Source: Gemmatimonadota bacterium (GTDB taxonomy: Bacteria > JAAXHH01). Taken from it: 46,272 bases of DNA. A model generated the notes under the pieces. That model saw only the letters and a list, made by a program, of their open reading frames with translations, made no database searches and was not told the DNA's origin. The position numbers and the translations under genes were made by a program. Positions 16,813 through 25,382 of this stretch are shown in pieces. Where the stretch lies: positions 1 to 46,272 of the forward strand of contig VXWP01000037.1 in assembly GCA_009835325.1 (NCBI GenBank), written 5' to 3'. Positions within the stretch are counted from its first letter, which is position 1. Each line of letters begins with the position of its first letter.

Positions 16813-17862
16813 GTGCCTAAAACGAAGGTCGGTTTCATCGGTGGGGGCGGCATCGCCCGCGAACACATGCAGCACCTGTCCGCAATGGACGACGTGGAAT
16901 TGGCGGCAGTCTCCGACATCAGCGGCGCCGCCCTGGATGCCTGCCGGGAAACGTACGGCATTCCCCACTGTTTCGAGGACTACCGGGAATTGCTGGAGAT
17001 GGATTCGATCGACGCGGTCACCGTGGGCACGCCGAACAGCGTCCATTGCGAACCGACCATCGACGCGCTGCGGGCCGGCAAGGACGTCCTGGTGGAGAAA
17101 CCCATGGCCATCACGGCGGAGGAAGCCGCGGAAATGGTTAAGGCAAGCCGGGACACGGGCCGCATCCTGGTGATCGGTTTCCAGCACCGGTTCGCGCCCG
17201 AGGCCCGGATGCTCAAGCGCTTCATCGACCGGGGGGAGTTCGGGAAGATCCTGTACGGTCGATGCCTGGCCCTCCGCCGCCGCGGGATTCCGAACTGGGG
17301 TGTATTCGGCCGCAAAGACCTTCAGGGCGGAGGCGCGTTGATCGATATCGGTGTGCACATGATCGAAGCGGCCCACTATCTCATGGGTTCTCCCCAGCCC
17401 GTAAGCGCCTTCGGGAGCGCCTACACCTACCTGGGAGACCGGCCCAGCGACACGGTTTCCATGTGGCCCGACTGGGATCACGAAACGTACTCGGTCGAAG
17501 ACCTGGCGGTGGGGATGATCCGTTTCGACAACGGCGCCACGCTCTCCGTGGAGGCTTCCTTCGCGGCACATATCGGGAAGGGAGAATGGACGTTCTCGCT
17601 GATGGGCGAAAAAGCCGGCGGCCAGTTCAGTCCGCCCCGGGTCTTCAAGGACCAGTCCGGCACCATGATCAACATCAAGCCGGACTATCTGCCCGATATG
17701 GATGGTTTCCGCTTCAAGATGGAACATTTCATCGACTGCGTGCGGACCCGGAAACCGTCCGAGGCGCCGGGTGAGCACGGCCTTCTCGTGCAACAGATCC
17801 TGAACGGCATATACCGGTCCGCCGAGACGGGCCGTGAAGTGCCCATAGCGCCCTTGATCTGA
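16813..17862 (+). CDS. Gfo/Idh/MocA-family NAD(P)-dependent oxidoreductase
   Basis: A 349-residue two-domain dehydrogenase. The Rossmann domain begins KVGFIGGGGIAREHMQHL (nucleotide motif about 8-13) and carries the EKP motif at 95-97 (VLVEKPMAI), where the lysine is catalytic in characterised members. The C-terminal domain has GGGALIDIGVHMIEAAHYLM, including the family Asp/His positions. Members oxidise or reduce sugars, inositols and related polyols. Start GTG 16813 has AAAGGA upstream. The phytanoyl-dioxygenase gene follows after 28 bp with its own strong ribosome binding site, so both are likely one operon. Confidence 0.92.
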   Translation: MPKTKVGFIGGGGIAREHMQHLSAMDDVELAAVSDISGAALDACRETYGIPHCFEDYRELLEMDSIDAVTVGTPNSVHCEPTIDALRAGKDVLVEKPMAITAEEAAEMVKASRDTGRILVIGFQHRFAPEARMLKRFIDRGEFGKILYGRCLALRRRGIPNWGVFGRKDLQGGGALIDIGVHMIEAAHYLMGSPQPVSAFGSAYTYLGDRPSDTVSMWPDWDHETYSVEDLAVGMIRFDNGATLSVEASFAAHIGKGEWTFSLMGEKAGGQFSPPRVFKDQSGTMINIKPDYLPDMDGFRFKMEHFIDCVRTRKPSEAPGEHGLLVQQILNGIYRSAETGREVPIAPLI

Positions 17863-17890
17863 GCCTGTTGAAATACCGGGAGGATATGCG

Positions 17891-18712
17891 TTGTTCACCG
17901 ACGATCAGTGGTCCTGCTGGGACGAAAACGGCTACGTGATCATACCCGATGCCGTACCCGCCGCTCACCTGGAAGCCACGATTTCGGCCATCGCCGCGTT
18001 CCTGGACCTGGACCCCTCCGATCCGGAGACCTGGTACGCCGATCCGCCCCGCCGGCTCGGATTCGTCGAAATGTACCATCACCAGGCCATGTGGGACAAC
18101 CGGCAGCATGAGCGGGTGTACGAGGCGTTCAAGACCCTGTGGAACGAGGAGAAGCTGTGGGTAAGCATCGACCGGGCCAACATGACGCCGCCGGAACGGG
18201 AAGACTGGCCGCACGGGTTCAAAGAGTCACTGATTCACTGGGATATGGACACGTCGGTCCATTCGGAGACGTTCAAGGTCCAGGGCGTGCTGTACCTGAC
18301 CGATACGGACGTCAACCAGGGCGGCTTCCAGTGCGTACCGGGGTTCCACAGGCGGATTTTCGATTGGGTGAAGACTCAGCCTCCCGACCGCGATCCCATG
18401 CGGCCGGACATGACCGGACTGGAACCGGTCGCCATCCCAGGCAAGGCCGGCGACCTGCTCATCTGGCACAGCCTGCTGCCCCACGGGAACAGCCGCAACA
18501 CCTCCGAGCGGCCCCGCTGGTGCCAGTACATTTCCGCGAGCCCGAGCGCGGAGGACAACGAGAACCTCCGGCAATACCGCATCTCGCTCTGGAAGAACCG
18601 CATGAACCCGGACGCCTTCCCGGGCGATCCGCGCGGCGTCGAGCGCAGGAGCGGTCCCGCGCGCCTCACCGCGCTGGGACGAAGGCTGCTGGGCCTGGAC
18701 CGCTGGGCGTAA
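17891..18712 (+). CDS. Phytanoyl-CoA dioxygenase (PhyH) family Fe(II)/2-oxoglutarate oxygenase
   Basis: A 273-residue double-stranded beta-helix oxygenase. The iron-binding facial triad is visible as H116-x-D118 (IHWDMD) and H198 (LLPHGNSRN). An Arg a few residues later (R202 or R207) fits the 2-oxoglutarate-binding position. The N-terminus FTDDQWSCWDENGYVIIPDA is typical of the family. Start TTG 17891 is chosen because GGGAGGA sits about 7 bp upstream and the nearby ATG at 17886 is out of frame. Paired with the preceding Gfo/Idh/MocA gene, it probably acts on a small secondary metabolite, sugar or lipid; true phytanoyl-CoA activity should not be assumed. It converges on the first LacI gene, 12 bp away. 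Confidence 0.9.
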   Translation: MFTDDQWSCWDENGYVIIPDAVPAAHLEATISAIAAFLDLDPSDPETWYADPPRRLGFVEMYHHQAMWDNRQHERVYEAFKTLWNEEKLWVSIDRANMTPPEREDWPHGFKESLIHWDMDTSVHSETFKVQGVLYLTDTDVNQGGFQCVPGFHRRIFDWVKTQPPDRDPMRPDMTGLEPVAIPGKAGDLLIWHSLLPHGNSRNTSERPRWCQYISASPSAEDNENLRQYRISLWKNRMNPDAFPGDPRGVERRSGPARLTALGRRLLGLDRWA

Positions 18713-18724
18713 TCCGAACAGGAC

Positions 18725-19747
18725 CTAGTCCTTGTTCCCGCCGCAGGACTCCCGGACGATGAGGCGGGAGCGGAGCGTGACCTGCTCGGTCGTATCTTCT
18801 CCGCCGATCTTGCGCAGCAGCAGATCCATCGCTGTCCCGGCTATTTCCTGGTAGGGAACGGCCATCGTGGTCAGTGCGGGCGACAGGTAGGCCGATACGT
18901 CAATATCCCCGAAACCCACCACGGCCACGTCTTCCGGTATTCGAAATCCCCCGTCGCGCAGGCCGCGGCACACGCCGATCGCCGTGTAGTCATCCCTGCA
19001 GAGCAGCGCGGTGAACCGGTCCCGCAGATTCAGTCCCTGGATATAGCCGCCTTCGCCGCGGCTGCCCAGGGGCGGGATGATCTCATGGGCCAGGTCGTTG
19101 TCCCCCATCGCCCTGCAGTAACCTCTTCCCTTGGACGAAACCGGGCTTTCGAGGTCCAGGTTCCGGCCAATGTACCCGATCCTCCGGTGGCCCAGTTCGA
19201 TCAGGTGGTTCGTCGCGTGATAGAAGTCGGCCTCGAGATCCAGCACGACACCGCTGATATGCTCCGTGGGATAGTGGTACGTCACCACGGGTATGTGGTT
19301 TCGCACCATGTCCCTTATCCGATCCGACTCCCCCCGGTCGCCCCGCGTGTTGATCAAAAGCCCGTCCACGCCTCTTGAGATCAACTGCCGGATCTGCATG
19401 CCCTGGTCGTCCTGCGAAGACCGGGAAGTCCGGTTCACGGCCATGCCCATCAGCAATTGATAGTGCTCGCGCTCGGCCGCCCTGAGAATCTGTTCCGTCT
19501 GGTTTCCGTAGGTTTCAAGGGAAATCTGGTAGGTGAGCAGGCCCAGCGTGCCCGTCTTGCCCGTTACGAATCCCTGCGCCATCAGATTGGGCGTATACTG
19601 CATCTCGTCCGCGGTCTGCTTCACGAGCATCCGGGTCTTCTCGCTGACGAGATAGGCCGCGCTGCGGGACAAGGCCCGCGAGACCGTGGAGTGGGAGATC
19701 CCCAGTCTTTGCGCAATGTCCTTGATGGTGACCTGCTTGACTCTCAT
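18725..19747 (-). CDS. LacI-family transcriptional regulator (first of three)
   Basis: A 340-residue repressor. The N-terminal helix-turn-helix and hinge read VTIKDIAQRLGISHSTVSRA then NLMAQGFVTGKTGTLGLL. The periplasmic-binding-protein-like effector domain follows (GVDGLLINTRGDRGESDRI, HLIELGHRRIGYIG, FTALLCRDDYTAIGVCRGL, DVAVVGFGDIDVSAYLSPAL). It ends LIVRESCGGNKD, the same VRESCG end as the two paralogs upstream. ATG 19747 is chosen because the HTH should start within a few residues; the open frame reaches 19798. The effector is not predictable. The closest non-regulatory genes are the convergent phytanoyl-dioxygenase and Gfo genes, which are candidate targets by position only. Confidence 0.93.
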   Translation of the reverse strand: MRVKQVTIKDIAQRLGISHSTVSRALSRSAAYLVSEKTRMLVKQTADEMQYTPNLMAQGFVTGKTGTLGLLTYQISLETYGNQTEQILRAAEREHYQLLMGMAVNRTSRSSQDDQGMQIRQLISRGVDGLLINTRGDRGESDRIRDMVRNHIPVVTYHYPTEHISGVVLDLEADFYHATNHLIELGHRRIGYIGRNLDLESPVSSKGRGYCRAMGDNDLAHEIIPPLGSRGEGGYIQGLNLRDRFTALLCRDDYTAIGVCRGLRDGGFRIPEDVAVVGFGDIDVSAYLSPALTTMAVPYQEIAGTAMDLLLRKIGGEDTTEQVTLRSRLIVRESCGGNKD

Positions 19748-19884
19748 GGACCGATCCGATCTAACCGAGGGCCGATCTTGCACTGCCTGTAATCCCACGC
19801 CGGAACGGGCCGGCCGAAACGGGCCGTGACCGCGCAGGAAACCAGAACGGCCGGGTCAGGACGTGAACGCACGGGTTGGGATGA

Positions 19885-19899
19885 CGAAACGCGTTTTCG
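19885..19899. promoter_or_regulatory. Candidate LacI-type operator upstream of LacI 1
   Basis: CGAAACGCGTTTTCG is a near-perfect dyad centred on CGCG, with one extra T in one arm. It lies about 140 bp upstream of the first LacI start. LacI-family operators are typically CG-centred dyads of this size with A/T-rich arms. The assignment is by analogy only. Confidence 0.35.
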
Positions 19900-19979
19900 A
19901 ATCAGTACGATAGCGGAGAAAGACACCACCCATAAAGATAAAATGGGGCGGTTCCGTGTCAAGGACGTTGAGATTGCGG

Positions 19980-20105
19980 CGGGAAGGACGGTTTGCGGCA
20001 GTGGAACGGTCGGCGGGGGAAGGACGATTTGCGGCGGTACTCCAGGCTGCGGAAAAGGTTGGCCGGCGGCGGAAGGACGGGCGGCGACCGGAAGGACGGC
20101 GGCGG
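19980..20105. repeat. G-rich degenerate repeat with 9-bp period
   Basis: The word GGAAGGACG occurs at 19982, 20018, 20071 and 20090. The first two copies are exactly 36 bp (4 x 9) apart, and both are followed by (G/A)TTTGCGGC. The tract can be laid out in 9-bp units with small slips. It encodes tripeptide-like patterns in open frames but no recognisable protein. It resembles the other 9-bp-period tracts in this window. Confidence 0.6.
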
Positions 20106-20128
20106 CGAAACCCCGGACCCCACGCGGG

Positions 20129-21172
20129 TCACCACGGCATCGCGGCGGGGTCCACGGCGCCGGATCCACAGGATTCCCGTACGATCAGATTGGACGCCAG
20201 CACGATCTGACACGCTACCTCCCGGCCCTCGAGAATCTTCACCATCAGTTCCATCGCCGCGCGCGCGATTCCCCTGGTGGGCGTTGACTGCGTCGTAAGC
20301 GCGGGCGTCACGAATGCCGATACGTCCGAATCACCACTGCCCACGACGGCCACGTCGTCGGGCACGCGGATCCCCGATTCGCCCAGGCCGCGGTATACGC
20401 CGATGGCCGTGTAGTCGCTGCAGCACAGGAGGGCGGTGAACCGGTCCTTTACCTCCCTGGACAGCCGATAGCCGGATTCCGTCTGCTGGCGGCCGACGGG
20501 CAGGCAAACGGGGTGGAGGCCGTGTTCGGTCATGGCCTTGAAATACCCCCTGCCCCGGGCGGCTTCATGGCCGGGGCCTTCCCAGTTCTCGCCTAGGAAC
20601 CCGATGCGCCGGTGGCCCAGCGCGATCAGATGCTCCGTTGCCCGGTGGAATCCCGCCGCGAAGTCCAGCACCACGCCGGGGAAGCCCCGGGCGGGATAGT
20701 GAAAAGTCACCACGGGCACCTGGTCGTCGACTGCGGACAGGATACGTTCCGACTCTCCCTCGTCGCCCATGGTCTGGACCAGGAGTCCGTCAATACCGCT
20801 TGATATGAATTGCTCCATCTGCGCGGCCTGGCCGGTCTCCGGGGACAAGGCGCCCCATTCGGCGGACATGCCCACGAGGAGCCGGAAGTTCCGTTCGTCC
20901 GCGGCACGCAGAAAGCTTTCGATCTGCGTGCCCGCCTGCTCCTGGCAGCTTTCGCCGGCCAGCAGGCCCAGCGTACCCGTTTTTCCCGTGGCAAATCCCT
21001 TGGCCATCAGGTTGGGCCGATAGGAAAACTCCTCGGCAACCTGTTCAACTCGCCGGCGGGTTACCTCGCTCACCATGTGCGACTTGCTCCGGGACAGGGC
21101 GCGAGAGACCGTGGTGTGGGAGACGCCCAGTGTTTTCGCGATGTCCTTGATCGTCACCCGCTTCTTTCTCAT
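20129..21172 (-). CDS. LacI-family transcriptional regulator (second of three)
   Basis: A 347-residue repressor with HTH VTIKDIAKTLGVSHTTVSRA and hinge NLMAKGFATGKTGTLGLL. The effector-binding domain has GIDGLLVQTMGDEGESERI, HLIALGHRRIGFLGENW, FTALLCCSDYTAIGVYRGLG and DVAVVGSGDSDVSAFVTPAL. It ends LIVRESCGSGAVDPAAMPW. ATG 21172 is supported by GGAAGGG just upstream and by alignment with its neighbours; the frame extends to 21301 without conservation. It is clearly paralogous to the genes at 18725 and 21344, and the three share the same segments in the effector domain. Its effector ligand is unknown. Confidence 0.93.
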   Translation of the reverse strand: MRKKRVTIKDIAKTLGVSHTTVSRALSRSKSHMVSEVTRRRVEQVAEEFSYRPNLMAKGFATGKTGTLGLLAGESCQEQAGTQIESFLRAADERNFRLLVGMSAEWGALSPETGQAAQMEQFISSGIDGLLVQTMGDEGESERILSAVDDQVPVVTFHYPARGFPGVVLDFAAGFHRATEHLIALGHRRIGFLGENWEGPGHEAARGRGYFKAMTEHGLHPVCLPVGRQQTESGYRLSREVKDRFTALLCCSDYTAIGVYRGLGESGIRVPDDVAVVGSGDSDVSAFVTPALTTQSTPTRGIARAAMELMVKILEGREVACQIVLASNLIVRESCGSGAVDPAAMPW

Positions 21173-21277
21173 CGGCCCTTCCGCACCGGTTTCCCGGACG
21201 TGTTCCGGGTAGCCGGTTACCCGACCGAAGGCCGGGACCAACGCCCGTTTTTGATAGCTTAAGCAGCGAATTACACA

Positions 21278-21320
21278 CGTTTGCAAAACCGAATTTGGCA
21301 AGGCCTGGTGCAGGTGTCAA
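21278..21320 (-). promoter_or_regulatory. Candidate promoter with overlapping dyad for LacI 2
   Basis: On the minus strand a perfect -35 TTGACA (21320-21315) is followed after 17 bp by a weak -10 CAAATT (21297-21292). Just downstream, TTTGCAAA (21280-21287) forms a dyad within GTTTTGCAAACGT, where a repressor could block transcription. This would fit autoregulation of the second LacI gene, whose start is about 110 bp further on. The -10 is poor. Confidence 0.35.
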
Positions 21321-21343
21321 TCAGTTTTTTCTACGGTGTGGTC

Positions 21344-22387
21344 TTATCCCGCGCCGCAGGATTCCCGGACGGAAAGATGGGGAGTGAAGACGCTCCGCCG
21401 CGGGCCGGGGCGGCCGCGGATCTGGTGAAGGATGTCCTGTACCGCCCGGGCGGCCATATCCTCGAACGGGATGGAAAGCGTAGTCAGGGATGGCCTGACG
21501 TAAGCCGAGACCTCGTTGTTTCCGAATCCGGTTACCGCCATGTCGCCGGGAACCCGCACGCCGGATTCGATCAGTCCCCTGCAGACGCCGAGGGCCGTGT
21601 AGTCAGAGCAACATGCAATGGCCGTATACCGTCCGTGCAGCGCCCTGCCCAGATTGTATCCGGACCGGGCGCTTCCGATTTCGACAGGAACGATACGAGG
21701 CGTCAGTCCGTGCCTGCGCATCGCGCTGCGGTAGCCCTTTACATGGGACCGAGGACCGCCCGAGCCGATCGGGTCTTCGCCCAGGAAACAGATCCGTTCA
21801 TGGCCGAGCCCGATGAGATGCTCGGTGACCGCCTGCATGCCCGGGGCCGGGTTCAGGAGAACACTCGAGACATCGTTGACGGCGTATCCAAAGGCCGCGA
21901 CGGGCAGTTTGCCTCCCGCGGAATGGACGATCCGGGCCGACTCGCTTTCATCGCCGAGGGCCTGGACCAGGATGCCGTCCACGTCGCGGGCCTTCAGATG
22001 CATGAACTGATCGACCTGTTCGGCCTGTGCGGACCGTTCCGCACTTTCTGTTTTCCCGGAAGACGCGGTCCGGCTCGACACCGCCGCGACCAGCACCTGG
22101 TAACCTTCTCGAACCGCGGCCTGCACCAGGTGGTCGATCTGCCTGCCGGTGAATTCCTGGCCGATCCGGTTGGTCACCAGCCCCAGGACGCCTTCCGTAC
22201 CCTGCACGAAAGCCTGGGCCAGGAGATTTGGCGAATAGTCCATCTCCGCCGCGGTCCGTCTCACAAGCAGACGCGTCTGTTCCTTTACAAGGTGGGACAT
22301 GCGGGGAGACAGTGCCCGGGAGACCGTGGAATACGAAATGCCCAGCCGCCTGGCGATGTCCTTGATCGTGACCGGCCTGTTCCTCAC
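21344..22387 (-). CDS. LacI-family transcriptional regulator (third of three)
   Basis: A 347-residue repressor with HTH VTIKDIARRLGISYSTVSRA and hinge NLLAQAFVQGTEGVLGLV. The effector domain has DVDGILVQALGDESESARI, HLIGLGHERICFLGEDP, YTAIACCSDYTALGVCRGL and DMAVTGFGNNEVSAYVRPSL. It ends LSVRESCGAG. GTG 22387 is chosen to match the MR-x-K-x-VTIKDIA start of both paralogs, with GGGAG upstream; GTG 22417 is an alternative that adds ten residues. It is divergent from the amino-acid permease at 22696, which is therefore its most plausible non-self target. Its position as the end gene of three same-strand paralogs suggests local duplication. Confidence 0.92.
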   Translation of the reverse strand: MRNRPVTIKDIARRLGISYSTVSRALSPRMSHLVKEQTRLLVRRTAAEMDYSPNLLAQAFVQGTEGVLGLVTNRIGQEFTGRQIDHLVQAAVREGYQVLVAAVSSRTASSGKTESAERSAQAEQVDQFMHLKARDVDGILVQALGDESESARIVHSAGGKLPVAAFGYAVNDVSSVLLNPAPGMQAVTEHLIGLGHERICFLGEDPIGSGGPRSHVKGYRSAMRRHGLTPRIVPVEIGSARSGYNLGRALHGRYTAIACCSDYTALGVCRGLIESGVRVPGDMAVTGFGNNEVSAYVRPSLTTLSIPFEDMAARAVQDILHQIRGRPGPRRSVFTPHLSVRESCGAG

Positions 22388-22695
22388 GGGTCTGGCTCCC
22401 GTGGCTGTGCGCGGCACACGACGGCGGGCTGAATCAATGCCTTGTCCATCCAGCGCACACGTGTGTATAGGCGGCCGTGACGATACGCTGGTTCATGGAT
22501 AGTGTATCTCGAGTGCATTTGCGGTGATCCGGATCTTAAGGTGTGGATAAGCGGTGTGGGTATCCTGCGAAAAGTAGGTATCTGCCGGGACGCTTGTCAA
22601 GCGGCAAGGTGGGCACGCGCCCGACCGGCCGGCCCGTGGTCCGCTGGGAATAAAACTGTGGCGAACCTTTCCCGTTGGATGGTATCTTCCTTCCT
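22388..22695. promoter_or_regulatory. Divergent region between LacI 3 and the APC permease
   Basis: This 308-bp intergenic region holds two dyads. One is CACACGTGTG (22456-22465), a perfect 10-bp palindrome centred on CG about 70 bp before the LacI 3 start and a candidate operator. The other is GATACGCT with AGTGTATC (about 22482-22508), which pair across an 11-nt loop with one mismatch or G-U. No convincing -35/-10 pair and no gene were found. It should contain promoters for both flanking genes. Confidence 0.4.
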
Positions 22696-24072
22696 GTGAA
22701 ACCCGATTCATCCAGTCCTTTCCAGCTCGAAACCGAACTCAGACGCGATCTGGGCGTGGTATCCGCCACGACCATCATCGTCGGCGGCATTATCGGTTCC
22801 GGCATCTTCGGCGCGCCGGCGGGCATTGCCCAGCAACTCGGCAACCCCGGCCTGTTCCTCCTCGTATGGATCCTGGGCGGCGCGCTGGGTTTCGCCGGAG
22901 CCCTGTGCTTCGCCGAGCTCGGTACCATGATGCCGCGGAGCGGCGGGCAATTCGTCTACCTGAACGAGGCCTTCCCGCCCATCATCGCCTTCCTCTACGG
23001 ATGGGTGGAGTTCGTGCTGCTCCAGAGCGCCGGCATGGCCGCCATCGGCGCCATATGCACCAGCTACATGGGGTACTTCATCCCGGCGATCTCATCTCAG
23101 ATCACCGTGCTGGAACTCGGCCCCCTGAACATCTCTTCCCAGCAGGTCGCCGTCTGGGCGCTGATCCTGTTCCTCTGCTATGTCAATTACGTCGGCGTTC
23201 GTTTCGGCGGACTGGTGATGAACCTGACGACCTTCGCCAAGGTAACGGCCCTGGTCGGCCTGGCGCTGCTGGCCGCCTGGATCGGCGGAAACGGCGAACA
23301 CTTCGTGCCGCTGGTGCCGCCGGACATTGACTTCAGCATCCTGGCCGTGCTCGGACCGGCGATGATCGGCGGGCTCTTCGCCTACCAGGGCTGGGTCAAC
23401 ACCAACATGGTCGTGGGCGAGGTGAAGGATCCCCAGCGTATCCTGCCCCGGGTGATCTTCTTCGGCCTGGGCCTTTGCACCCTCGTATACCTCGCGGTCA
23501 ACTGGTCCTACCTGTACGTCCTGAGCATCGACGAAATCGCGGCCTCCGAGCGCGTGGCGGCCGACGCGGCAAGCCGGCTGATCGGCCCCGTGGGCGCGTC
23601 GCTGATCTCGGCGGCCGTCATGATTTCGACCTTCGGCACCATGAACGGCACCATGATCATCACCCCCCGGATCCCCTATGCCATGGCGAGAGCGGGCCTG
23701 TTCTTCAAGTGGTTCACCCACGTGCACCCCCGGTACCGGACGCCGTCCCGCGCCGTCGTGGCCGTGTCGATCATGGGTTTCGTGTGGACCTTCCTGGGCG
23801 GCTTCCAGGCCATCATCAACGCCTTCGTCTACATCGTCTACCTGTATTACGGTCTCAACGTCCTCGCCCTCATCGTGCTCCGTCGCAAGCATCCGGACGC
23901 TCGCAGGCCGTACAAAGTCCCCGGCTATCCCTACGTGCCGGTGCTGTTCCTGGTGGTGGTGGCGTGGGTCGTGGTGACGGTCGTCACCCAGAATTTCCTG
24001 CAGGCGCTGCCCGGACTGGGATGCCTGGGCCTGGGGGCCGTAGTTTACCTGGTCTGGTTCCGTAAAGCCTGA
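22696..24072 (+). CDS. APC-family amino-acid permease (LAT-like)
   Basis: A ~458-residue, 12-helix inner-membrane transporter of the amino acid-polyamine-organocation superfamily. Helix 1 carries the substrate-binding glycine motif GGIIGSGIFGAPAGIA, preceded by the amphipathic RRDLGVVSATTIIV. Helix 2 and its loop read GFAGALCFAELGTMMPRSGGQFVYL, and the loop after helix 8 reads TMIITPRIPYAMARAG. The C-terminal part includes RRPYKVPGYPYVPVLFL, as in LAT-type exchangers and YfnA/YkbA-like bacterial transporters. GTG 22696 is the preferred start; TTG 22675 is in frame and adds seven residues; neither has a good ribosome binding site. It is divergent from LacI 3 and convergent with the NupG-like gene. 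Confidence 0.9.
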   Translation: MKPDSSSPFQLETELRRDLGVVSATTIIVGGIIGSGIFGAPAGIAQQLGNPGLFLLVWILGGALGFAGALCFAELGTMMPRSGGQFVYLNEAFPPIIAFLYGWVEFVLLQSAGMAAIGAICTSYMGYFIPAISSQITVLELGPLNISSQQVAVWALILFLCYVNYVGVRFGGLVMNLTTFAKVTALVGLALLAAWIGGNGEHFVPLVPPDIDFSILAVLGPAMIGGLFAYQGWVNTNMVVGEVKDPQRILPRVIFFGLGLCTLVYLAVNWSYLYVLSIDEIAASERVAADAASRLIGPVGASLISAAVMISTFGTMNGTMIITPRIPYAMARAGLFFKWFTHVHPRYRTPSRAVVAVSIMGFVWTFLGGFQAIINAFVYIVYLYYGLNVLALIVLRRKHPDARRPYKVPGYPYVPVLFLVVVAWVVVTVVTQNFLQALPGLGCLGLGAVVYLVWFRKA

Positions 24073-24125
24073 CGCTGATCAGGACCCGGGACACCCGCGA
24101 CCCGCCGCGCCCTCTTCCTTTCCCT

Positions 24126-24161
24126 ACCCCGACGAGCACTTTTACCCCGACGGGCGCTTTT
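24126..24161. repeat. 18-bp tandem duplication across the nupG-like stop codon
   Basis: ACCCCGACGAGCACTTTT (24126-24143) is followed directly by ACCCCGACGGGCGCTTTT (24144-24161), with two mismatches. The second copy encodes the last residues (KRPSG) of the nucleoside permease. The duplication places a decayed copy of the gene's last codons immediately after the TAA stop. Confidence 0.85.
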
Positions 24162-25356
24162 CCGCTTTGAATCCGGCCGCAAACAGGATCAGGACCAGTA
24201 CGACCAGGGCGGCGGGCAGGATCCAGAAAACCTGCCAGTCCGACAGGCTGAGGCTCCCCGTCGATCCAAGAAAGGCATTGTAGACCCGGCCGGCGATCTG
24301 GGCGCCGATCAGCATGCCCAGTCCGCTGGAAACGAGGACGAACAGCCCCTGGGCCTGTCCGCGGTTCGCGGGCGTCGCCTGCTGGTCCATGTAGACGTGG
24401 GCGGTCACGAAGAAAAAGTCGTAGCAGATGCCGTGTAGGATGATCCCCGTAACGATCAGGGTCCACAGGGCGTCCGGCGCGCCGAGGGAGAACAGCCCGT
24501 ACCGTATGATCCAGGCGACCATGGCGATCAGCAGCATCCGCTTCACGCCGAGCCGCCGGAAGAAGAAGGGCATGCACAGCATCAGGAACACCTCGGAAAA
24601 CTGGCCCAGGGTCTGCGTGCCCGCGATGTTCGTGAATCCCGTCGCGCCGAGGTAGATCTGCGTGAAGTTGTAGTAGAAGGCCAGCGGGATGCAGAGGAGC
24701 AGGGCGCTCAGAATGAACAGGTAGAACGACCGGCTTCCCAGTTCCTGCAGGGCGTCCAGCCCGACCACAGACCGCAACGACGCCTTCCTCCCCGCGGCGG
24801 CCGGCGGCGTCCGACCGAGCGTGAAGCTGTACAGCCCCATGACCACGCCGGCTGCCCCGGTCGTGTAGAGCGGCCAGGCCGTCTCTTCGGGAATGACCCC
24901 GCCCGTGAACAGCCCAAGGACGAAGCTGATGAAGAGACCCGCGGCGATCCAGCCGACCGTGCCGAACACCCGGATCAGCGGATACTGCGCTTCCCGGTCC
25001 TCGATCCGGTGAAACGTGATGGCGTTCACCAGGCCCAGGGTCGGCATGTAGCAGATGTTGTAGGCCAGCAGGAGGAGGATGAAGAGGAGCGGCGAATCCA
25101 CGGCCCCGGGAACGAGCAGCATGACGCCGCCTGCCAGAATGTGCAGCCAGCCGAGGATCCGTTCCGGCGCGAAATAGCGGTCCGCCACCAGGCCCAGGAA
25201 GAAGGGAGAGATGATCGCGGCCACCGGATTTACCGTGTAGGGCCAGTGGGTCAGGTCTCCCATCCCGTGGGCGCTCATGTAGACGGCGATCGTCGTGAAC
25301 CAGGCCCCCCAGATGAAGAACTGGAGGAACATCATGAGACAAAGGGATGGGGACAT
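24142..25356 (-). CDS. NupG/XapB-type nucleoside:H+ symporter (MFS)
   Basis: A 404-residue, 12-helix transporter of the nucleoside:proton symporter branch of the major facilitator superfamily. Diagnostic stretches are MMFLQFFIWGAWFTTIAVYM at helix 1, ISPFFLGLVADRYFAPERIL (MFS loop 2-3 motif), AITFHRIEDREAQYPLIRVFGTVGWI and YMDQQATPANRGQAQGLFVL. These match NupG/XapB-like proteins widespread in Bacteroidetes and Planctomycetes. Expected role: uptake of nucleosides, although distant homologs are often found beside other catabolic genes. Start ATG 25356 puts helix 1 at the N-terminus. The stop lies inside an 18-bp tandem duplication. The upstream TonB gene is in the same orientation, about 100 bp away. 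Confidence 0.88.
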   Translation of the reverse strand: MSPSLCLMMFLQFFIWGAWFTTIAVYMSAHGMGDLTHWPYTVNPVAAIISPFFLGLVADRYFAPERILGWLHILAGGVMLLVPGAVDSPLLFILLLLAYNICYMPTLGLVNAITFHRIEDREAQYPLIRVFGTVGWIAAGLFISFVLGLFTGGVIPEETAWPLYTTGAAGVVMGLYSFTLGRTPPAAAGRKASLRSVVGLDALQELGSRSFYLFILSALLLCIPLAFYYNFTQIYLGATGFTNIAGTQTLGQFSEVFLMLCMPFFFRRLGVKRMLLIAMVAWIIRYGLFSLGAPDALWTLIVTGIILHGICYDFFFVTAHVYMDQQATPANRGQAQGLFVLVSSGLGMLIGAQIAGRVYNAFLGSTGSLSLSDWQVFWILPAALVVLVLILFAAGFKAEKRPSG

Positions 25357-25382
25357 GGAATCCTGGTTTTATGGGCCAGTCC

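Larger units (their letters stand above)
19748..20128. other. Intergenic region between LacI 1 and LacI 2
   Basis: This 381-bp stretch has no supportable gene. Its part nearest the first LacI gene contains an AT-rich segment (about 19919-19945) and a dyad that may be an operator. Its far part is a G-rich, degenerate 9-bp-period repeat (about 19980-20105). Frames crossing it encode repeated tripeptides on both strands and were rejected as genes. Confidence 0.6.
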
